This document shows, piece by piece, positions 1 to 8,502 of a DNA stretch of 64,000 bases. Under the pieces are notes generated by a model. That model was not told where the DNA came from and did not search any database. It was given only the letters and a program-made list of their open reading frames with translations. Position numbers and translations under genes: made by a program. Position 1 is the first letter of the stretch. Each line of letters begins with the position of its first letter. The stretch is taken from positions 1-64,000 of the forward strand of contig JAIDHX010000034.1 of the NCBI GenBank assembly GCA_029053015.1. The letters run 5' to 3'. The stretch is from Lachnospiraceae bacterium (GTDB lineage: Bacteria; Bacillota; Clostridia; Lachnospirales; Lachnospiraceae).

Positions 1-10
1 GGGCTTAACC
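1..10 (+). rRNA. 23S rRNA, extreme 3' end (partial)
   Basis: The window opens with GGGCTTAACC. The 3' end of bacterial 23S rRNA closes helix 1 with a ...GCTTAACC strand that pairs with the GGTTAAG of the 5' end, so this is read as the last bases of a 23S gene lying mostly outside the window. The following 100 bases have the look of rRNA operon spacer (TTCGGTTTTGAAGGTACAA) and lead directly into tRNA genes. The call rests on only ten bases. Confidence 0.5.
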
Positions 11-109
11 AGGAGGCAGGAAGGGTTTTCCTGTAAGGGAGGGTGTGTTCCAGTGTTCGGTTTTGAAGGTACAATGTTCCAAAGTTATTGGAATAAGGTA
101 TCTTTATAA

Positions 110-183
110 GGCCTAGTGGCTCAGTTGGTTAGAGCGCCGCCCTGTCACGGCGGAGGTCGTCGGTTCGAGTCCGATCTGGGTCG
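110..183 (+). tRNA. tRNA-Asp (GTC)
   Basis: Full cloverleaf. The acceptor GGCCTAG pairs with CTGGGTC with one G-U pair, the anticodon stem CCGCC/GGCGG encloses CTGTCAC, and the T arm contains GTTCGAGTC. The anticodon is GTC. The 3' CCA is not encoded (TCA follows). It is the first of seven tRNA genes spaced by 10-55 bases, presumably co-transcribed with the rRNA operon upstream. Confidence 0.95.
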
Positions 184-218
184 TCACATATTTATATATG
201 TAAAGATGAACTACATGT

Positions 219-291
219 GGGATCTTAGCTCAGCTGGGAGAGCATCTGCCTTACAAGCAGAGGGTCACAGGTTCGAGCCCTGTAGGTCCCA
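219..291 (+). tRNA. tRNA-Val (TAC)
   Basis: Full cloverleaf. Acceptor GGGATCT opposes a GGGTCCC-like 3' strand (AGGTCCC), the anticodon stem TCTGC/GCAGA encloses loop CTTACAA with anticodon TAC, and the T arm has GGTTCGAGCC. No CCA is encoded. Confidence 0.95.
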
Positions 292-312
292 TTTGGCTGT
301 GAATAGCGACTT

Positions 313-385
313 GCCGATGTGGCTCAATTGGCAGAGCAGCTGATTTGTAATCAGCAGGTTATCGGTTCGAGTCCGATCATCGGCT
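313..385 (+). tRNA. tRNA-Thr (TGT)
   Basis: The acceptor GCCGATG pairs perfectly with CATCGGC and is followed by discriminator T. The anticodon stem GCTGA/TCAGC encloses TTTGTAA, giving anticodon TGT. The T arm has GGTTCGAGTCC. CCA is not encoded. Confidence 0.95.
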
Positions 386-389
386 TCAT

Positions 390-471
390 GGATGGATTCC
401 CGAGTGGCCAAAGGGGACAGACTGTAAATCTGCTGCAAATTGCTTCGGTGGTTCGAATCCACCTCCATCCA
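390..471 (+). tRNA. tRNA-Tyr (GTA)
   Basis: A class II tRNA of 82 bases with a long variable arm (GCTGCAAATTGCTTCGGT region). The acceptor GGATGGA pairs with TCCATCC and the discriminator is A. The anticodon loop CTGTAAA gives GTA. The spacer from tRNA-Thr is only four bases, so the two are certainly processed from one transcript. Confidence 0.95.
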
Positions 472-526
472 TTTGCTTTATGCATAAAGTCAGTGGATAA
501 AGCATATGAATGTATTAACTGAATAA

Positions 527-600
527 CGCGGGGTGGAGCAGTCTGGAAGCTCGTCGGGCTCATAACCCGAAGGTCATAGGTTCAAATCCTGTCCCCGCTA
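527..600 (+). tRNA. tRNA-fMet initiator (CAT)
   Basis: The CGCGGGG acceptor leaves position 1 (C) opposite T, an unpaired 1-72 position that marks bacterial initiators. The anticodon stem carries the three G-C pairs (GGG...CCC) flanking CTCATAA, the second initiator hallmark. The anticodon is CAT. CCA is not encoded (CTCA follows). Confidence 0.95.
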
Positions 601-606
601 CTCAAT

Positions 607-679
<73 letters not shown>

Positions 680-699
680 TTCATCATGTAAAAAAATAA

Positions 700-772
700 G
701 GAGCACTAGCTCAGTCGGTAGAGCACCTGACTTTTAATCAGGTTGTCGGGGGTTCGAATCCCCCGTGCTTCA
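700..772 (+). tRNA. tRNA-Lys (TTT)
   Basis: The acceptor GGAGCAC pairs with GTGCTTC (one G-U), followed by A. The anticodon stem CCTGA/TCAGG encloses CTTTTAA with anticodon TTT. It is the last tRNA of the cluster. Its final ten bases (CCGTGCTTCA) are repeated twice more just downstream. Confidence 0.95.
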
Positions 773-847
773 TTCGAAGCAGAGTCGTTGCTACAAATCG
801 CCGTGCTTCATTGAGAAGCAGAGTCGTTGATACAAATCGCCGTGCTT
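763..847 (+). repeat. Tandem duplication of the tRNA-Lys 3' tail
   Basis: Two units of 38 and 39 bases (763-800 and 801-839), each beginning CCGTGCTTCATT and ending GATACAAATCG or GCTACAAATCG, are followed by a partial third copy CCGTGCTT (840-847). The first unit starts inside the T-arm/acceptor of tRNA-Lys, so the tRNA 3' end is present about 2.2 times. The units cannot fold into whole tRNAs. They look like a local duplication, or scars of repeated integration at a tRNA 3' end. Confidence 0.8.
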
Positions 848-849
848 AT

Positions 850-872
850 AAGACCGAGAAGGTCTTTTTTTG
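850..872 (+). terminator. Rho-independent terminator of the rRNA/tRNA operon
   Basis: AGACC(851-855)/GGTCT(861-865) form a short hairpin with loop GAGAA, followed by a run of T from 865 to 871. It closes the tRNA cluster. Confidence 0.8.
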
Positions 873-934
873 TGCGTAAAATAGAGAATGTTTGTACCTT
901 TTTGATTATGGTGCTATTCTTTTGAAAAGATTAA

Positions 935-943
935 TGGTATAAT
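935..943 (+). promoter_or_regulatory. Extended -10 promoter for the L,D-transpeptidase gene
   Basis: TGGTATAAT contains a perfect TATAAT (938-943) preceded by the TG of an extended -10 element. No good -35 box lies 16-18 bases upstream. The position, about 50 bases before the start codon, fits the downstream gene. Confidence 0.5.
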
Positions 944-996
944 AAATACTAAATTGACCTGTCAGGATACAATATGGTTTTAGGATGGAAAATGAA

Positions 997-2898
997 ATGA
1001 AAAAGTTCACCAAAGACGAAATTGCGAAAGACGTAAAAGGCACGAGTGTGGACCAGAAGAGCGGCGAAGCAGCTAGTAACGTAAGACTAAATCAGGAAAG
1101 TACTGAAACAGTCGCAAATACAGAACCAAGTCAAGAAGGTACAGAAACGACTGTAAATGCAGAGTTAAGTCAAGAAAAAACAGAAACGGCTGTAAATGCA
1201 GAGTTGAGTCAAGAAAGCACAGAAATGGCTGTAAATGCAGAACCAAGTCAAAAAGGTACAGAAACAGTCACAAATGCAGAACTGAATCAAAAAGGTACAG
1301 AAACAGCCGCTAATACAGAATCAAAGCAGGAAGGCACAGAAACAACCGATAATGCAAAACCAAATCAGGAAGATTTGGAAGCGGACAATCGTGAGAAACA
1401 AGAGTTGAATAAGGGTGTGGACGGCAGCTCTGATGGGATACAGAAAGCTGATGATGGGCAGAATGAGATCAGCGAAGAGGGAAAGGTTGTTAAAAAACGA
1501 CGCAAGAAGGGACGTATTGTTGCCGTATTGCTGGTGATGATTTTTGTAATTGCACTGGCGTTTGCATATGGCAGAGGCGTTTACTATTACAAAAGGAGCT
1601 TTTTTCCGCAGTTGGAGGTCAATGGAGTAAGCTGTGGAAATATGAGCCTGCAGGAAGCGGCAGATAAAATACAGCAATGGTATGCTGACAATTACAGTCT
1701 GAAGCTGCTTGACAGGGAGGGCGAAGAGATTATGGAGGTCTTGCCGTCAGATGTGCAGATGGTATTTCCTGTTGAGGAGGAGTTGTCAAAGATTCTGGAA
1801 GGGCAGAATGCATACAAATGGTTTATATATGTTTTTTCAGAAGAGGGTGAAACCCGAGAAATTGTAATTTCGCCGCAATATGACATGGCAAAATTGCAAA
1901 GGCTGTTAGAGCAGCGAGGGTTGTTTGATGTTTCTCGCGGCGAAGCGCCTCAGGATGCATATATCAGTGAATATCAAGAGGAGTTAAAACAATTTGTAAT
2001 TGTGCCTGAGAGGGAAGGCACGGTGCTGGAGCAGGAGATAACCATAGCGTGTGCGGCAGAGGCTTTGATCGGCATGCAGGATTCTCTGGATCTGTATGAA
2101 GCAGGATGCTTTAAAACGGCAGAAATTACCGCAGACAATGAACAACTCAAGAAAAGACTGGAAGCGTTGAACAGAGTGGTAGGAACCTGCATTACCTATG
2201 ACTGGAACGGGACACAGGAGATATTAGATGGCGAACTGATTCATCAGTGGATGGTGCTTGACGGCGAGGAGATTACGCTTGACGAGGAACAGGTTGCCGC
2301 ATATGTTGCGCAGATGGCAAAGGAATATGACACATATGGTAAAAAGCGGAAATTTGTTACAACTTCCGGTCTGACGCTGACACTTCCAAGCGGAGCCTAT
2401 GGATGGAAAACGAACAGGAGCGCGGAGACAGAAGCTTTGATAGAATTGATTCTGGCAGGCGCTGTTACAGAGCGGGAACCCATATATACCAGTGAGGGCT
2501 GGGTGAAGGGAGAAGATGATATCGGCGATTCCTATGTGGAAATTAATCTGACGGACCAGCATTTGTATTTGTACATTGACGGAGAAATGGTTTTAGAAAC
2601 TGATTTTGTATCGGGAAATGCAGCAAATGGTAATTCTACGCCGGCGGGCGTATTTGGATTGACTTATAAGACACGGAATGCCGTGCTGCGCGGACCTGAT
2701 TATGAGACGCCGGTTAGTTACTGGATGCCCTTTAACGGAAATATAGGTATGCACGATGCGACATGGAGGAGAAGCTTTGGGGGAGATATTTATCTGACAA
2801 ACGGGTCGCACGGCTGTATCAATCTTCCGCTGAAGATGGCAAAGACTATATACGAATATATGTCTACCGGTTTCCCCGTGATTTGCTATTATTATTGA
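997..2898 (+). CDS. Membrane-anchored L,D-transpeptidase (YkuD family) with repeat tail
   Basis: A predicted peptidoglycan cross-linking enzyme. The C-terminal YkuD domain has the HGCIN active-site motif (SHGCINLP) with the catalytic Cys about 26 residues from the end and the upstream conserved His in GMHDA. A central region of roughly 300 residues resembles the peptidoglycan-binding domains that precede YkuD in clostridial enzymes. A basic KKRRKKGR stretch followed by one hydrophobic segment (about residues 174-191) should anchor the enzyme with the catalytic part outside. The N-terminal about 170 residues are acidic, Thr/Glu-rich and carry seven copies of a 13-residue repeat that would remain cytoplasmic. 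The start at 997 is preferred over the in-frame ATG at 985 because AGGATGG lies 8 bases upstream of 997, whereas 985 has no ribosome site. Confidence 0.9.
   Translation: MKKFTKDEIAKDVKGTSVDQKSGEAASNVRLNQESTETVANTEPSQEGTETTVNAELSQEKTETAVNAELSQESTEMAVNAEPSQKGTETVTNAELNQKGTETAANTESKQEGTETTDNAKPNQEDLEADNREKQELNKGVDGSSDGIQKADDGQNEISEEGKVVKKRRKKGRIVAVLLVMIFVIALAFAYGRGVYYYKRSFFPQLEVNGVSCGNMSLQEAADKIQQWYADNYSLKLLDREGEEIMEVLPSDVQMVFPVEEELSKILEGQNAYKWFIYVFSEEGETREIVISPQYDMAKLQRLLEQRGLFDVSRGEAPQDAYISEYQEELKQFVIVPEREGTVLEQEITIACAAEALIGMQDSLDLYEAGCFKTAEITADNEQLKKRLEALNRVVGTCITYDWNGTQEILDGELIHQWMVLDGEEITLDEEQVAAYVAQMAKEYDTYGKKRKFVTTSGLTLTLPSGAYGWKTNRSAETEALIELILAGAVTEREPIYTSEGWVKGEDDIGDSYVEINLTDQHLYLYIDGEMVLETDFVSGNAANGNSTPAGVFGLTYKTRNAVLRGPDYETPVSYWMPFNGNIGMHDATWRRSFGGDIYLTNGSHGCINLPLKMAKTIYEYMSTGFPVICYYY
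1093..1365 (+). repeat. Seven tandem 39-bp repeats encoding Q-(E/K)-x-T-E-x-x-x-N-A-E-x-x
   Basis: Seven head-to-tail 39-bp units inside the L,D-transpeptidase gene encode 13-residue blocks such as QEGTETTVNAELS. The copies are imperfect (QESTEMAVNAEPS, QKGTETVTNAELN) and keep the frame. They lie on the N-terminal, predicted cytoplasmic side of the single membrane segment. Such arrays commonly vary in copy number between strains. Confidence 0.9.
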
Positions 2899-2934
2899 CA
2901 TGGAAGTACAAGAGAGACTGTGAGGAGATTTTTT

Positions 2935-3489
2935 ATGAAAGGCGAAAAATTTCGAAATTGCAGGCAGGCTGAAAAATGGATAAAAAAATACAGGGAGCAG
3001 CACAGGCGGCATAAGCAGATAATGCGTAATGCCTCAGATATTCTGAAGTCTCCCAATTTTAAAAAGACAAAAACATATATTCAGCATGGCAATATGACGG
3101 TAAACAGCCATTGCATGGATGTGGCGAGGTATAGTCTTGCGATTAGTGAGAAGCTGGAAAAACTGGGTGTTAAGTGCAAAAAAGATGAATTGGTGAGAGG
3201 CGCGCTTTTACATGACTATTTTTTGTATGACTGGCATACTGCCGGCAGGCAGGGCAGACTGCATGGTTTTTACCACCCGGGTATTGCGCTTCGCAATGCA
3301 ATGAAGGAGTATAAGCTGACGCCGAGGGAGAAGGATATTATTAAAAAGCATATGTGGCCGCTGACTGTAGTGCCGCCCATGTGCAGGGAAGCATGGATCG
3401 TTACAACTGCAGATAAATGGTGCTCTCTTTTGGAAACTTTCCATGTTCACAAAGGGCATGGAGTAAGCCGGATGGGAGAGGAAGGCTGA
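2935..3489 (+). CDS. HD-domain phosphohydrolase (184 aa)
   Basis: A small HD-superfamily metal-dependent phosphohydrolase. The metal ligands are visible in order: H in NSHCMDVARYS, the HD doublet in GALLHDYFLYDWH, a following H in FYHPGIAL, and D in TTADKWCSLLET. The substrate cannot be told from sequence. The start at ATG 2935 follows GAGGAG at 2922-2927; the upstream in-frame GTG at 2920 lies before that site and is rejected. The gene ends two bases before the next start, so it opens the long operon that runs to 11650. Confidence 0.85.
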   Translation: MKGEKFRNCRQAEKWIKKYREQHRRHKQIMRNASDILKSPNFKKTKTYIQHGNMTVNSHCMDVARYSLAISEKLEKLGVKCKKDELVRGALLHDYFLYDWHTAGRQGRLHGFYHPGIALRNAMKEYKLTPREKDIIKKHMWPLTVVPPMCREAWIVTTADKWCSLLETFHVHKGHGVSRMGEEG

Positions 3490-3491
3490 AC

Positions 3492-4907
3492 ATGGGAAGC
3501 TTGCAGAAAAAGCTGGAGGAATATGCGGGGTCCGATTATTACCCATATCACATGCCGGGACACAAGAGGCGGTTGTTTGGAGAAGCGCTGGCACCGGTAG
3601 CGGCGTGGGATATTACAGAGATAGAGGGCTTTGATAACTTACATGACGCCAAGGGAATTTTACACCGGTTACAGATGCGGGCAGCGGAGGTATATGGCGC
3701 TGAAGAAAGCTTTTTTCTGGTAAACGGCAGTACATCGGGGATACTGAGTGCTGTGTCTGCAGCCCTGCCGAAAAGAGGAAAACTGCTGATGGTGCGGGGA
3801 AGTCATAAATCCGTGTATCATGCAGCATATTTGAGAAGTCTGGAAATAACTTATTTACTGCCGGGCATACATCCGGAGTTCGGCTGTATGCTGGCGGCAA
3901 CTGCAGCGCAGGTGGAGCAGGCGCTTGCGGAGGATGCGGATATAAGGGCAGTGCTGATTGTCTCGCCCACTTATGAAGGTCTGACAGCAGAGACAGCAGA
4001 AATTGTGAAGATTGTACACCGAAGAGGAATCCCATTGATTGTAGATGAAGCGCATGGTGCACATCTGGGCTTTCATGAGGGCTGGCAGCCAAACGCTTCC
4101 CGTCTGGGGGCGGATTTGGTGATACAGAGCCTTCACAAAACATTGCCGTCCATGACGCAGACAGCTATTCTGCATGTAAATGGCGGACTGATAGATCGCC
4201 GAAAGCTGAAAAGGTTTTTGGAAATTTACCAGTCAAGCAGTCCGTCCTATATTTTTATGGCAGGGATGGAGGAAGCCATTGAAATAGCAGCGGAAGGTGC
4301 GGAAAGACTCTTCGGGGATTTTGAAAAAAACTGGAACGAAATGTTGGAAATACTTGGAGGCTGCAAAGCGCTCCGTTTTCTTCAGGAAAAGAATATGGAC
4401 AAGGGCAAGCTGGTGATAATGGATACCACCGGCAGCTTGTCAGGAAAGCAGCTATATGATAAATTGCTGAACCAATATCATTTGCAGCTTGAAATGGCGG
4501 CAGGGAGATATGCGTTGGCAATGTTTACGATAGGGGACACGACAGAGGGCTATGAGAGGCTGACAAAGGCGCTTTTGGCAATAGACAGCGAGTTAGAGCG
4601 CGGGCACCGGTCTTTGGCCGCCCGGGAGCTGTACGATTGGCAGGGGCAATGGATTTGTCCTGAACAGAGATATCCGCTTCATGAGGCGTGGGACAAGGAA
4701 ACGGAGAGGGTTCCGCTGGACAAAGCGGCAGGAAGAGTAGCAGGCGGTTTTATTGTACCATATCCGCCGGACATTCCGATTGTGGTACCGGGGGAAATTA
4801 TCACAGAGGAAATCTGTCGTTATTTACAGGAATGTGTAAAAGACGGCTTGACAGTACAGGGAATAGAAGAGCAAAACTGTCAGCTATACGTAGAAATTAT
4901 AAAATAA
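3492..4907 (+). CDS. Orn/Lys/Arg decarboxylase family PLP enzyme (YaaO-like)
   Basis: Fold-type I PLP enzyme of the Orn/Lys/Arg decarboxylase family, 471 aa. It shows NGSTSGILSA (about 78-87), VDEAHGAHLG (184-193) and SLHKTLPSMTQ with the PLP lysine at about residue 216. The length fits the short YaaO/SpeA-like Firmicute members rather than the 700-aa inducible decarboxylases, and the N-terminal wing domain is absent. Arginine or lysine decarboxylation is plausible, but the substrate is not readable. The start follows GGGAGAGGAAGG and is two bases after the HD gene. In Bacillus the same family sits just ahead of tmk-yaaQ-yaaR-holB, matching the order here. Confidence 0.88.
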   Translation: MGSLQKKLEEYAGSDYYPYHMPGHKRRLFGEALAPVAAWDITEIEGFDNLHDAKGILHRLQMRAAEVYGAEESFFLVNGSTSGILSAVSAALPKRGKLLMVRGSHKSVYHAAYLRSLEITYLLPGIHPEFGCMLAATAAQVEQALAEDADIRAVLIVSPTYEGLTAETAEIVKIVHRRGIPLIVDEAHGAHLGFHEGWQPNASRLGADLVIQSLHKTLPSMTQTAILHVNGGLIDRRKLKRFLEIYQSSSPSYIFMAGMEEAIEIAAEGAERLFGDFEKNWNEMLEILGGCKALRFLQEKNMDKGKLVIMDTTGSLSGKQLYDKLLNQYHLQLEMAAGRYALAMFTIGDTTEGYERLTKALLAIDSELERGHRSLAARELYDWQGQWICPEQRYPLHEAWDKETERVPLDKAAGRVAGGFIVPYPPDIPIVVPGEIITEEICRYLQECVKDGLTVQGIEEQNCQLYVEIIK

Positions 4908-4942
4908 TATGGTTGGTGCATCCGCCAAAGAAGGGAGCAAAC

Positions 4943-6364
4943 ATGAGAAAGACAAAAATTATCTGTACAATAGGACCGGCATGTGACAGCGAAGAGAAGC
5001 TGAAGGAGCTTATGCTTGCCGGCATGAATGTGGCGAGGTTCAATTTTTCGCATGGGACACATGAGGAGCAGTTGGAAAAGTATAATAGAGTTTTAAAAGT
5101 GAGGAAAGAATTGGATTTGCCGGTGGCTACGCTTCTGGATACCAAAGGGCCTGAAATCAGGCTGCGGGATTTTGAAGGTGGCAAGGTGGAATTAACAGCA
5201 GGAGAGCTTTTCACGCTGACGACGGACGAGGTAATGGGAACAGCGCAAAGAGCCTCCATCACGTATGCAAATCTAAAAAATGACATTAATGTCGGAACCA
5301 CAATTTTGATTGACGACGGACTGATTGAGATGGTGGTAAAAGAGATCAAGGGCAATGATATTGTGTGCCGTGTGGTAAACGGCGGCTTTGTATCCAACCA
5401 CAAGGGCGTGAATGTGCCGGGAGCGGTTTTGTCCATGCCTTATATAAGCCCCGTAGATATGGAAGATATCATATTTGGAATTGAACAGGGCTTTGATTTT
5501 CTGGCAGCGTCCTTTGCCCGTACCAAGGAGGATATCCTTGAGGTAAAGAAGATTTTGGATGAGCGCGGAAGCAAAATGAAAATCATAGCAAAGATAGAGA
5601 ATATGCAGGGCATCAACAATTTGGAGGAGATTATTGATGTGTCAGACGGTATCATGGTGGCGCGCGGCGATATGGGCGTTGAGGTCGCCATGGAAGAAGT
5701 GCCGATTCTGCAGAAGAAGATGATTAAGATGGCGGTGGCAAAGGGTAAGCACGTCATTACGGCAACACAGATGCTCGAATCAATGATAAAGAATCCCCGT
5801 CCGACAAGGGCGGAGACAACCGATATTGCCAATGCCATTTACGACGGCACAACGGCGATTATGCTCTCCGGAGAGAGCGCAGCAGGGCTGTATCCGATAG
5901 AATCGGTAAAGACCATGGCGCGTATAGCAGAGCGCACGGAGAAGGACATCGATTACCGTTCCCGCCTGCAGGAAAACCAGTGTATGGATACCCAAACGTC
6001 GGATATTACAACTGCCATTTCCTATGCAACCTGCAGCGTTGCAATGAATCTGAATGCAGCGGCCATTATTACGGTTACCATGTCGGGCTTTACTGCTAAC
6101 ATGATTGCGCGTTATAAGCCCGGCTGCCAGGTGATAGGCTGCGCGGTGGACGAAAAGGTGTGCAGACAGCTTTATCTGCTCTGGGGCGTCAATCCGGTTA
6201 TGATTAACAAGGAAGAGACGACGGATGAACTTTTTGAAGAGGCGGTGTTTAAGAGCAAACAGGCGGGATTGATTAAGTCGGGTGATACCGTTGTCATCAC
6301 GGCAGGCGTGCCGCTGGGGATTGCCGGCAATACCGATATGATTCATGTGGTTGAGGTAGCATAG
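4943..6364 (+). CDS. pyk: Pyruvate kinase
   Basis: Converts phosphoenolpyruvate and ADP to pyruvate and ATP, the last step of glycolysis. The N-terminus MRKTKIICTIGPAC, the active-site stretch IIAKIENMQG and the signature TQMLESMIKNPRPTRAE with GTTAIMLSGESA are all intact. At 473 aa it is the compact form, lacking the C-terminal PEP-synthase-like extension of Bacillus enzymes. The start at 4943 has AAGGGAG seven bases upstream. It lies between the decarboxylase and the Gmk-like gene, an insertion relative to the Bacillus yaaO-tmk order, and is only four bases from the next start. Confidence 0.97.
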   Translation: MRKTKIICTIGPACDSEEKLKELMLAGMNVARFNFSHGTHEEQLEKYNRVLKVRKELDLPVATLLDTKGPEIRLRDFEGGKVELTAGELFTLTTDEVMGTAQRASITYANLKNDINVGTTILIDDGLIEMVVKEIKGNDIVCRVVNGGFVSNHKGVNVPGAVLSMPYISPVDMEDIIFGIEQGFDFLAASFARTKEDILEVKKILDERGSKMKIIAKIENMQGINNLEEIIDVSDGIMVARGDMGVEVAMEEVPILQKKMIKMAVAKGKHVITATQMLESMIKNPRPTRAETTDIANAIYDGTTAIMLSGESAAGLYPIESVKTMARIAERTEKDIDYRSRLQENQCMDTQTSDITTAISYATCSVAMNLNAAAIITVTMSGFTANMIARYKPGCQVIGCAVDEKVCRQLYLLWGVNPVMINKEETTDELFEEAVFKSKQAGLIKSGDTVVITAGVPLGIAGNTDMIHVVEVA

Positions 6365-6368
6365 TAAA

Positions 6369-6956
6369 ATGGGGAAGATAGTGTACCTGATGGGGAAAAG
6401 CTCCACGGGAAAGGATACTATTTATAAAAGACTTCTGACAGACAATTGCTTTGGGCTGGTAAAAATAATTCCTTATACAACAAGGCCGATACGGATTAAG
6501 GAAAAGAATGGACGGGAATATTTTTTTACCGATGAGGAAGGCTTTGAAGCTTTGGAAAAGAGCGGCAGGGTGATTGAGTATCGGGTATATCAGACCTGCC
6601 ATGGGTTATGGCGTTACTTTACGGTGGACGATGGACAGATTGACTTGACGGAAAAGAATTATATCTGCATCGGGACGCTGGAGTCATATGAAAGCATTCG
6701 GACATATTTCGGAGAAGAGAAGATGCTGCCTGTGCTGATTGAGCTGGACGACGGAGTCAGGTTGCAGCGCGCTTTGAACAGGGAGAAAAAGCAGCAGTTT
6801 CCCAAGTACGAGGAGATGTGCCGGCGGTTTTTAGCGGACAGTGAAGATTTTGCGGAGGACAAAGTGAGGCGCGCCGGCATCACAAAGCGTTTTCGGAATG
6901 ATAATTTGGAACAATGTCTCTCGGAAATCAAAAAATATATTTCTGAAATGCTGTAA
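6369..6956 (+). CDS. Guanylate kinase-like nucleotide kinase
   Basis: P-loop kinase of the guanylate kinase family, 195 aa. The Walker A motif is GKSSTGKDT (9-17), and the GMP-binding signature IIPYTTRPIR...EKNGREYFF is recognisable. It is more divergent than a housekeeping Gmk, notably in the P-loop (Gmk usually has GPSG.GK) and in the lid region, so GMP phosphorylation is an inference. It occupies the slot that holds thymidylate kinase (tmk) in Bacillus, directly before yaaR-holB. Spacing to pyk is four bases. Confidence 0.8.
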   Translation: MGKIVYLMGKSSTGKDTIYKRLLTDNCFGLVKIIPYTTRPIRIKEKNGREYFFTDEEGFEALEKSGRVIEYRVYQTCHGLWRYFTVDDGQIDLTEKNYICIGTLESYESIRTYFGEEKMLPVLIELDDGVRLQRALNREKKQQFPKYEEMCRRFLADSEDFAEDKVRRAGITKRFRNDNLEQCLSEIKKYISEML

Positions 6957-6988
6957 TATGCCGATAAATAAAATAAGGAGGTAAGCGT

Positions 6989-7429
6989 ATGGAAATTAAG
7001 GTCGGTCAAATGCAGCCGGTGCAGCAGGTACAGCAGGCGCTGGAAACAAAGCCTACAGACGGCAGTTTTAAGTTTACGCTTGCCAGTCATGTAGAGGAAG
7101 CAGAGCTGCAGGCGAAGCTGCAGGGGCTTATGGAGGAAATTACAGAACAGGGAGAGCGGCTTTATAAGCGTCGGGATGTGCGGGACATGAAACGCTACCG
7201 TGGTCTGATAAAAGAGTTTCTAAATGAGGTGGTCAGCCGTTCTCACTCCTTTTCCCGTGAGAATTTTCTGGACAAAAGGGGACGGCACAGAGTGTATGGC
7301 ATTATCCGCCTGATAGATGAAAATCTGGATGAACTGGCACAGGAGTTGGTTAAGGATGAAACAGACAATCTTGACATTTTAAATAAAATCGGCGAAATCA
7401 AGGGGTTGCTGCTGGACATATTTACGTGA
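6989..7429 (+). CDS. yaaR: YaaR family protein (DUF327)
   Basis: A 146-aa mostly helical protein matching the YaaR/DUF327 family by the segment [20 protein letters not shown] and the C-terminal [18 protein letters not shown]. Its function is unknown. It is almost always next to holB in Firmicutes, as here (38 bases upstream). A strong AAGGAGG site at 6975-6981 sets the start. Confidence 0.88.
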   Translation: MEIKVGQMQPVQQVQQALETKPTDGSFKFTLASHVEEAELQAKLQGLMEEITEQGERLYKRRDVRDMKRYRGLIKEFLNEVVSRSHSFSRENFLDKRGRHRVYGIIRLIDENLDELAQELVKDETDNLDILNKIGEIKGLLLDIFT

Positions 7430-7447
7430 GCATTTTATAATGCTTTT
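7429..7447 (+). terminator. Weak intra-operon hairpin between yaaR and holB
   Basis: AGCATT (7429-7434) pairs with AATGCT (7439-7444) across TTAT, followed by four T. The stem is short and AT-rich, so it may attenuate rather than stop transcription. Confidence 0.3.
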
Positions 7448-7466
7448 GGGATAAAAGGAGAAGCGG

Positions 7467-8459
7467 ATGGCGGAATTTAAGGATATTATCGGTCAGGAGC
7501 AGATTAAATCACATCTGAAGAATGCAATTGCCACGGGGAAAGTTTCCCATGCATACATTATAAATGGCGAGCGGTTTTCCGGAAAGGAATTTGTTGCCCG
7601 TGTTTTTGCCATGGCGCTGCAATGCGAGAAAGGCGGCGAAGAGCCTTGCCAGCAGTGCCATTCCTGCAAACAGGCGCTCTCGGGCAATCAGCCGGATATT
7701 ATTTATCTGACCCATGAAAAGCCGGGTTCCATCGGTGTAGATGATATCAGGGCACAGATTAACGGTGATGTTGCCATAAAACCTTACAGCAGTCCTTACA
7801 AAATTTATATTATAAGCGAAGCTGAGAAAATGACGGTACAGGCTCAGAATGCGCTGTTAAAGACATTGGAGGAGCCCCCTGCTTATGCGGTGATACTACT
7901 TCTTACCACAAATGTTAACTCTTTACTACAGACAATTTTGAGCAGATGTGTTATCTTACATATGAAGCCTGTTTCGGACGAGCTTATTAAAAAATTTTTG
8001 ATGGAGCAAATGCAGGTTCCTGATTACAAGGCTGACGTCTGCGCCGCATTTGCAAGAGGAAATGTGGGAAAAGCAAAGCACCTTGCGTCAAGCGAGGACT
8101 TTGAAAAGGTAAAAGAGGAAGCCATTTCCTTATTAAAGTATGTACATGATATGGATGTGACGGAGATGATTGCCGCCATCAAAAAAATTGCGGAGTACAA
8201 GCTGGATGTAGAAGATTATCTGGATATTCTTGCCATCTGGTACAGGGACGTGCTTTTGTTTAAGGCGACCAGAGATGCCAATCATCTGGTATTCCGCGAA
8301 GAAACACAAAATATAAGAAAGATTGCCGGAAGGACTTCTTATGAAGGAATAGAAACAATCATTCAGTCGCTTTCGAGAGCGAAGAGCAGACTGGAAGCCA
8401 ACGTAAACTTTGATTTGGCCATGGAGCTTTTGCTTCTGGACATAAAAGAGTATGGTTAA
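7467..8459 (+). CDS. holB: DNA polymerase III delta' subunit
   Basis: Clamp-loader subunit that helps load the sliding clamp at the replication fork. The N-terminal AAA+ domain starts FKDIIGQEQIKSHL, has the degenerate P-loop GERFSGKE, and a zinc knuckle of four cysteines (C in LQCEKGG, then PCQQCHSCK). AEKMTVQAQNALLKTLEEPP is the typical sensor region (SRC motif in LSRCVIL). The length, 330 aa, is normal. AAAGGAG precedes the start. It lies between yaaR and ricT as in most Firmicutes. Confidence 0.95.
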   Translation: MAEFKDIIGQEQIKSHLKNAIATGKVSHAYIINGERFSGKEFVARVFAMALQCEKGGEEPCQQCHSCKQALSGNQPDIIYLTHEKPGSIGVDDIRAQINGDVAIKPYSSPYKIYIISEAEKMTVQAQNALLKTLEEPPAYAVILLLTTNVNSLLQTILSRCVILHMKPVSDELIKKFLMEQMQVPDYKADVCAAFARGNVGKAKHLASSEDFEKVKEEAISLLKYVHDMDVTEMIAAIKKIAEYKLDVEDYLDILAIWYRDVLLFKATRDANHLVFREETQNIRKIAGRTSYEGIETIIQSLSRAKSRLEANVNFDLAMELLLLDIKEYG

Positions 8460-8502
8460 GCTGTGCCGGCGCAGTTTAATAAATGCATGTGGAGGTATAT
8501 AG

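Noticed and set aside
985..996. Earlier start of the L,D-transpeptidase
   Set aside because: No ribosome site precedes 985, whereas AGGATGG is well spaced from ATG 997.
1093..1365. CRISPR array in the L,D-transpeptidase gene
   Set aside because: The 39-bp units are head-to-tail with no spacers and keep a single reading frame, so they are protein repeats.
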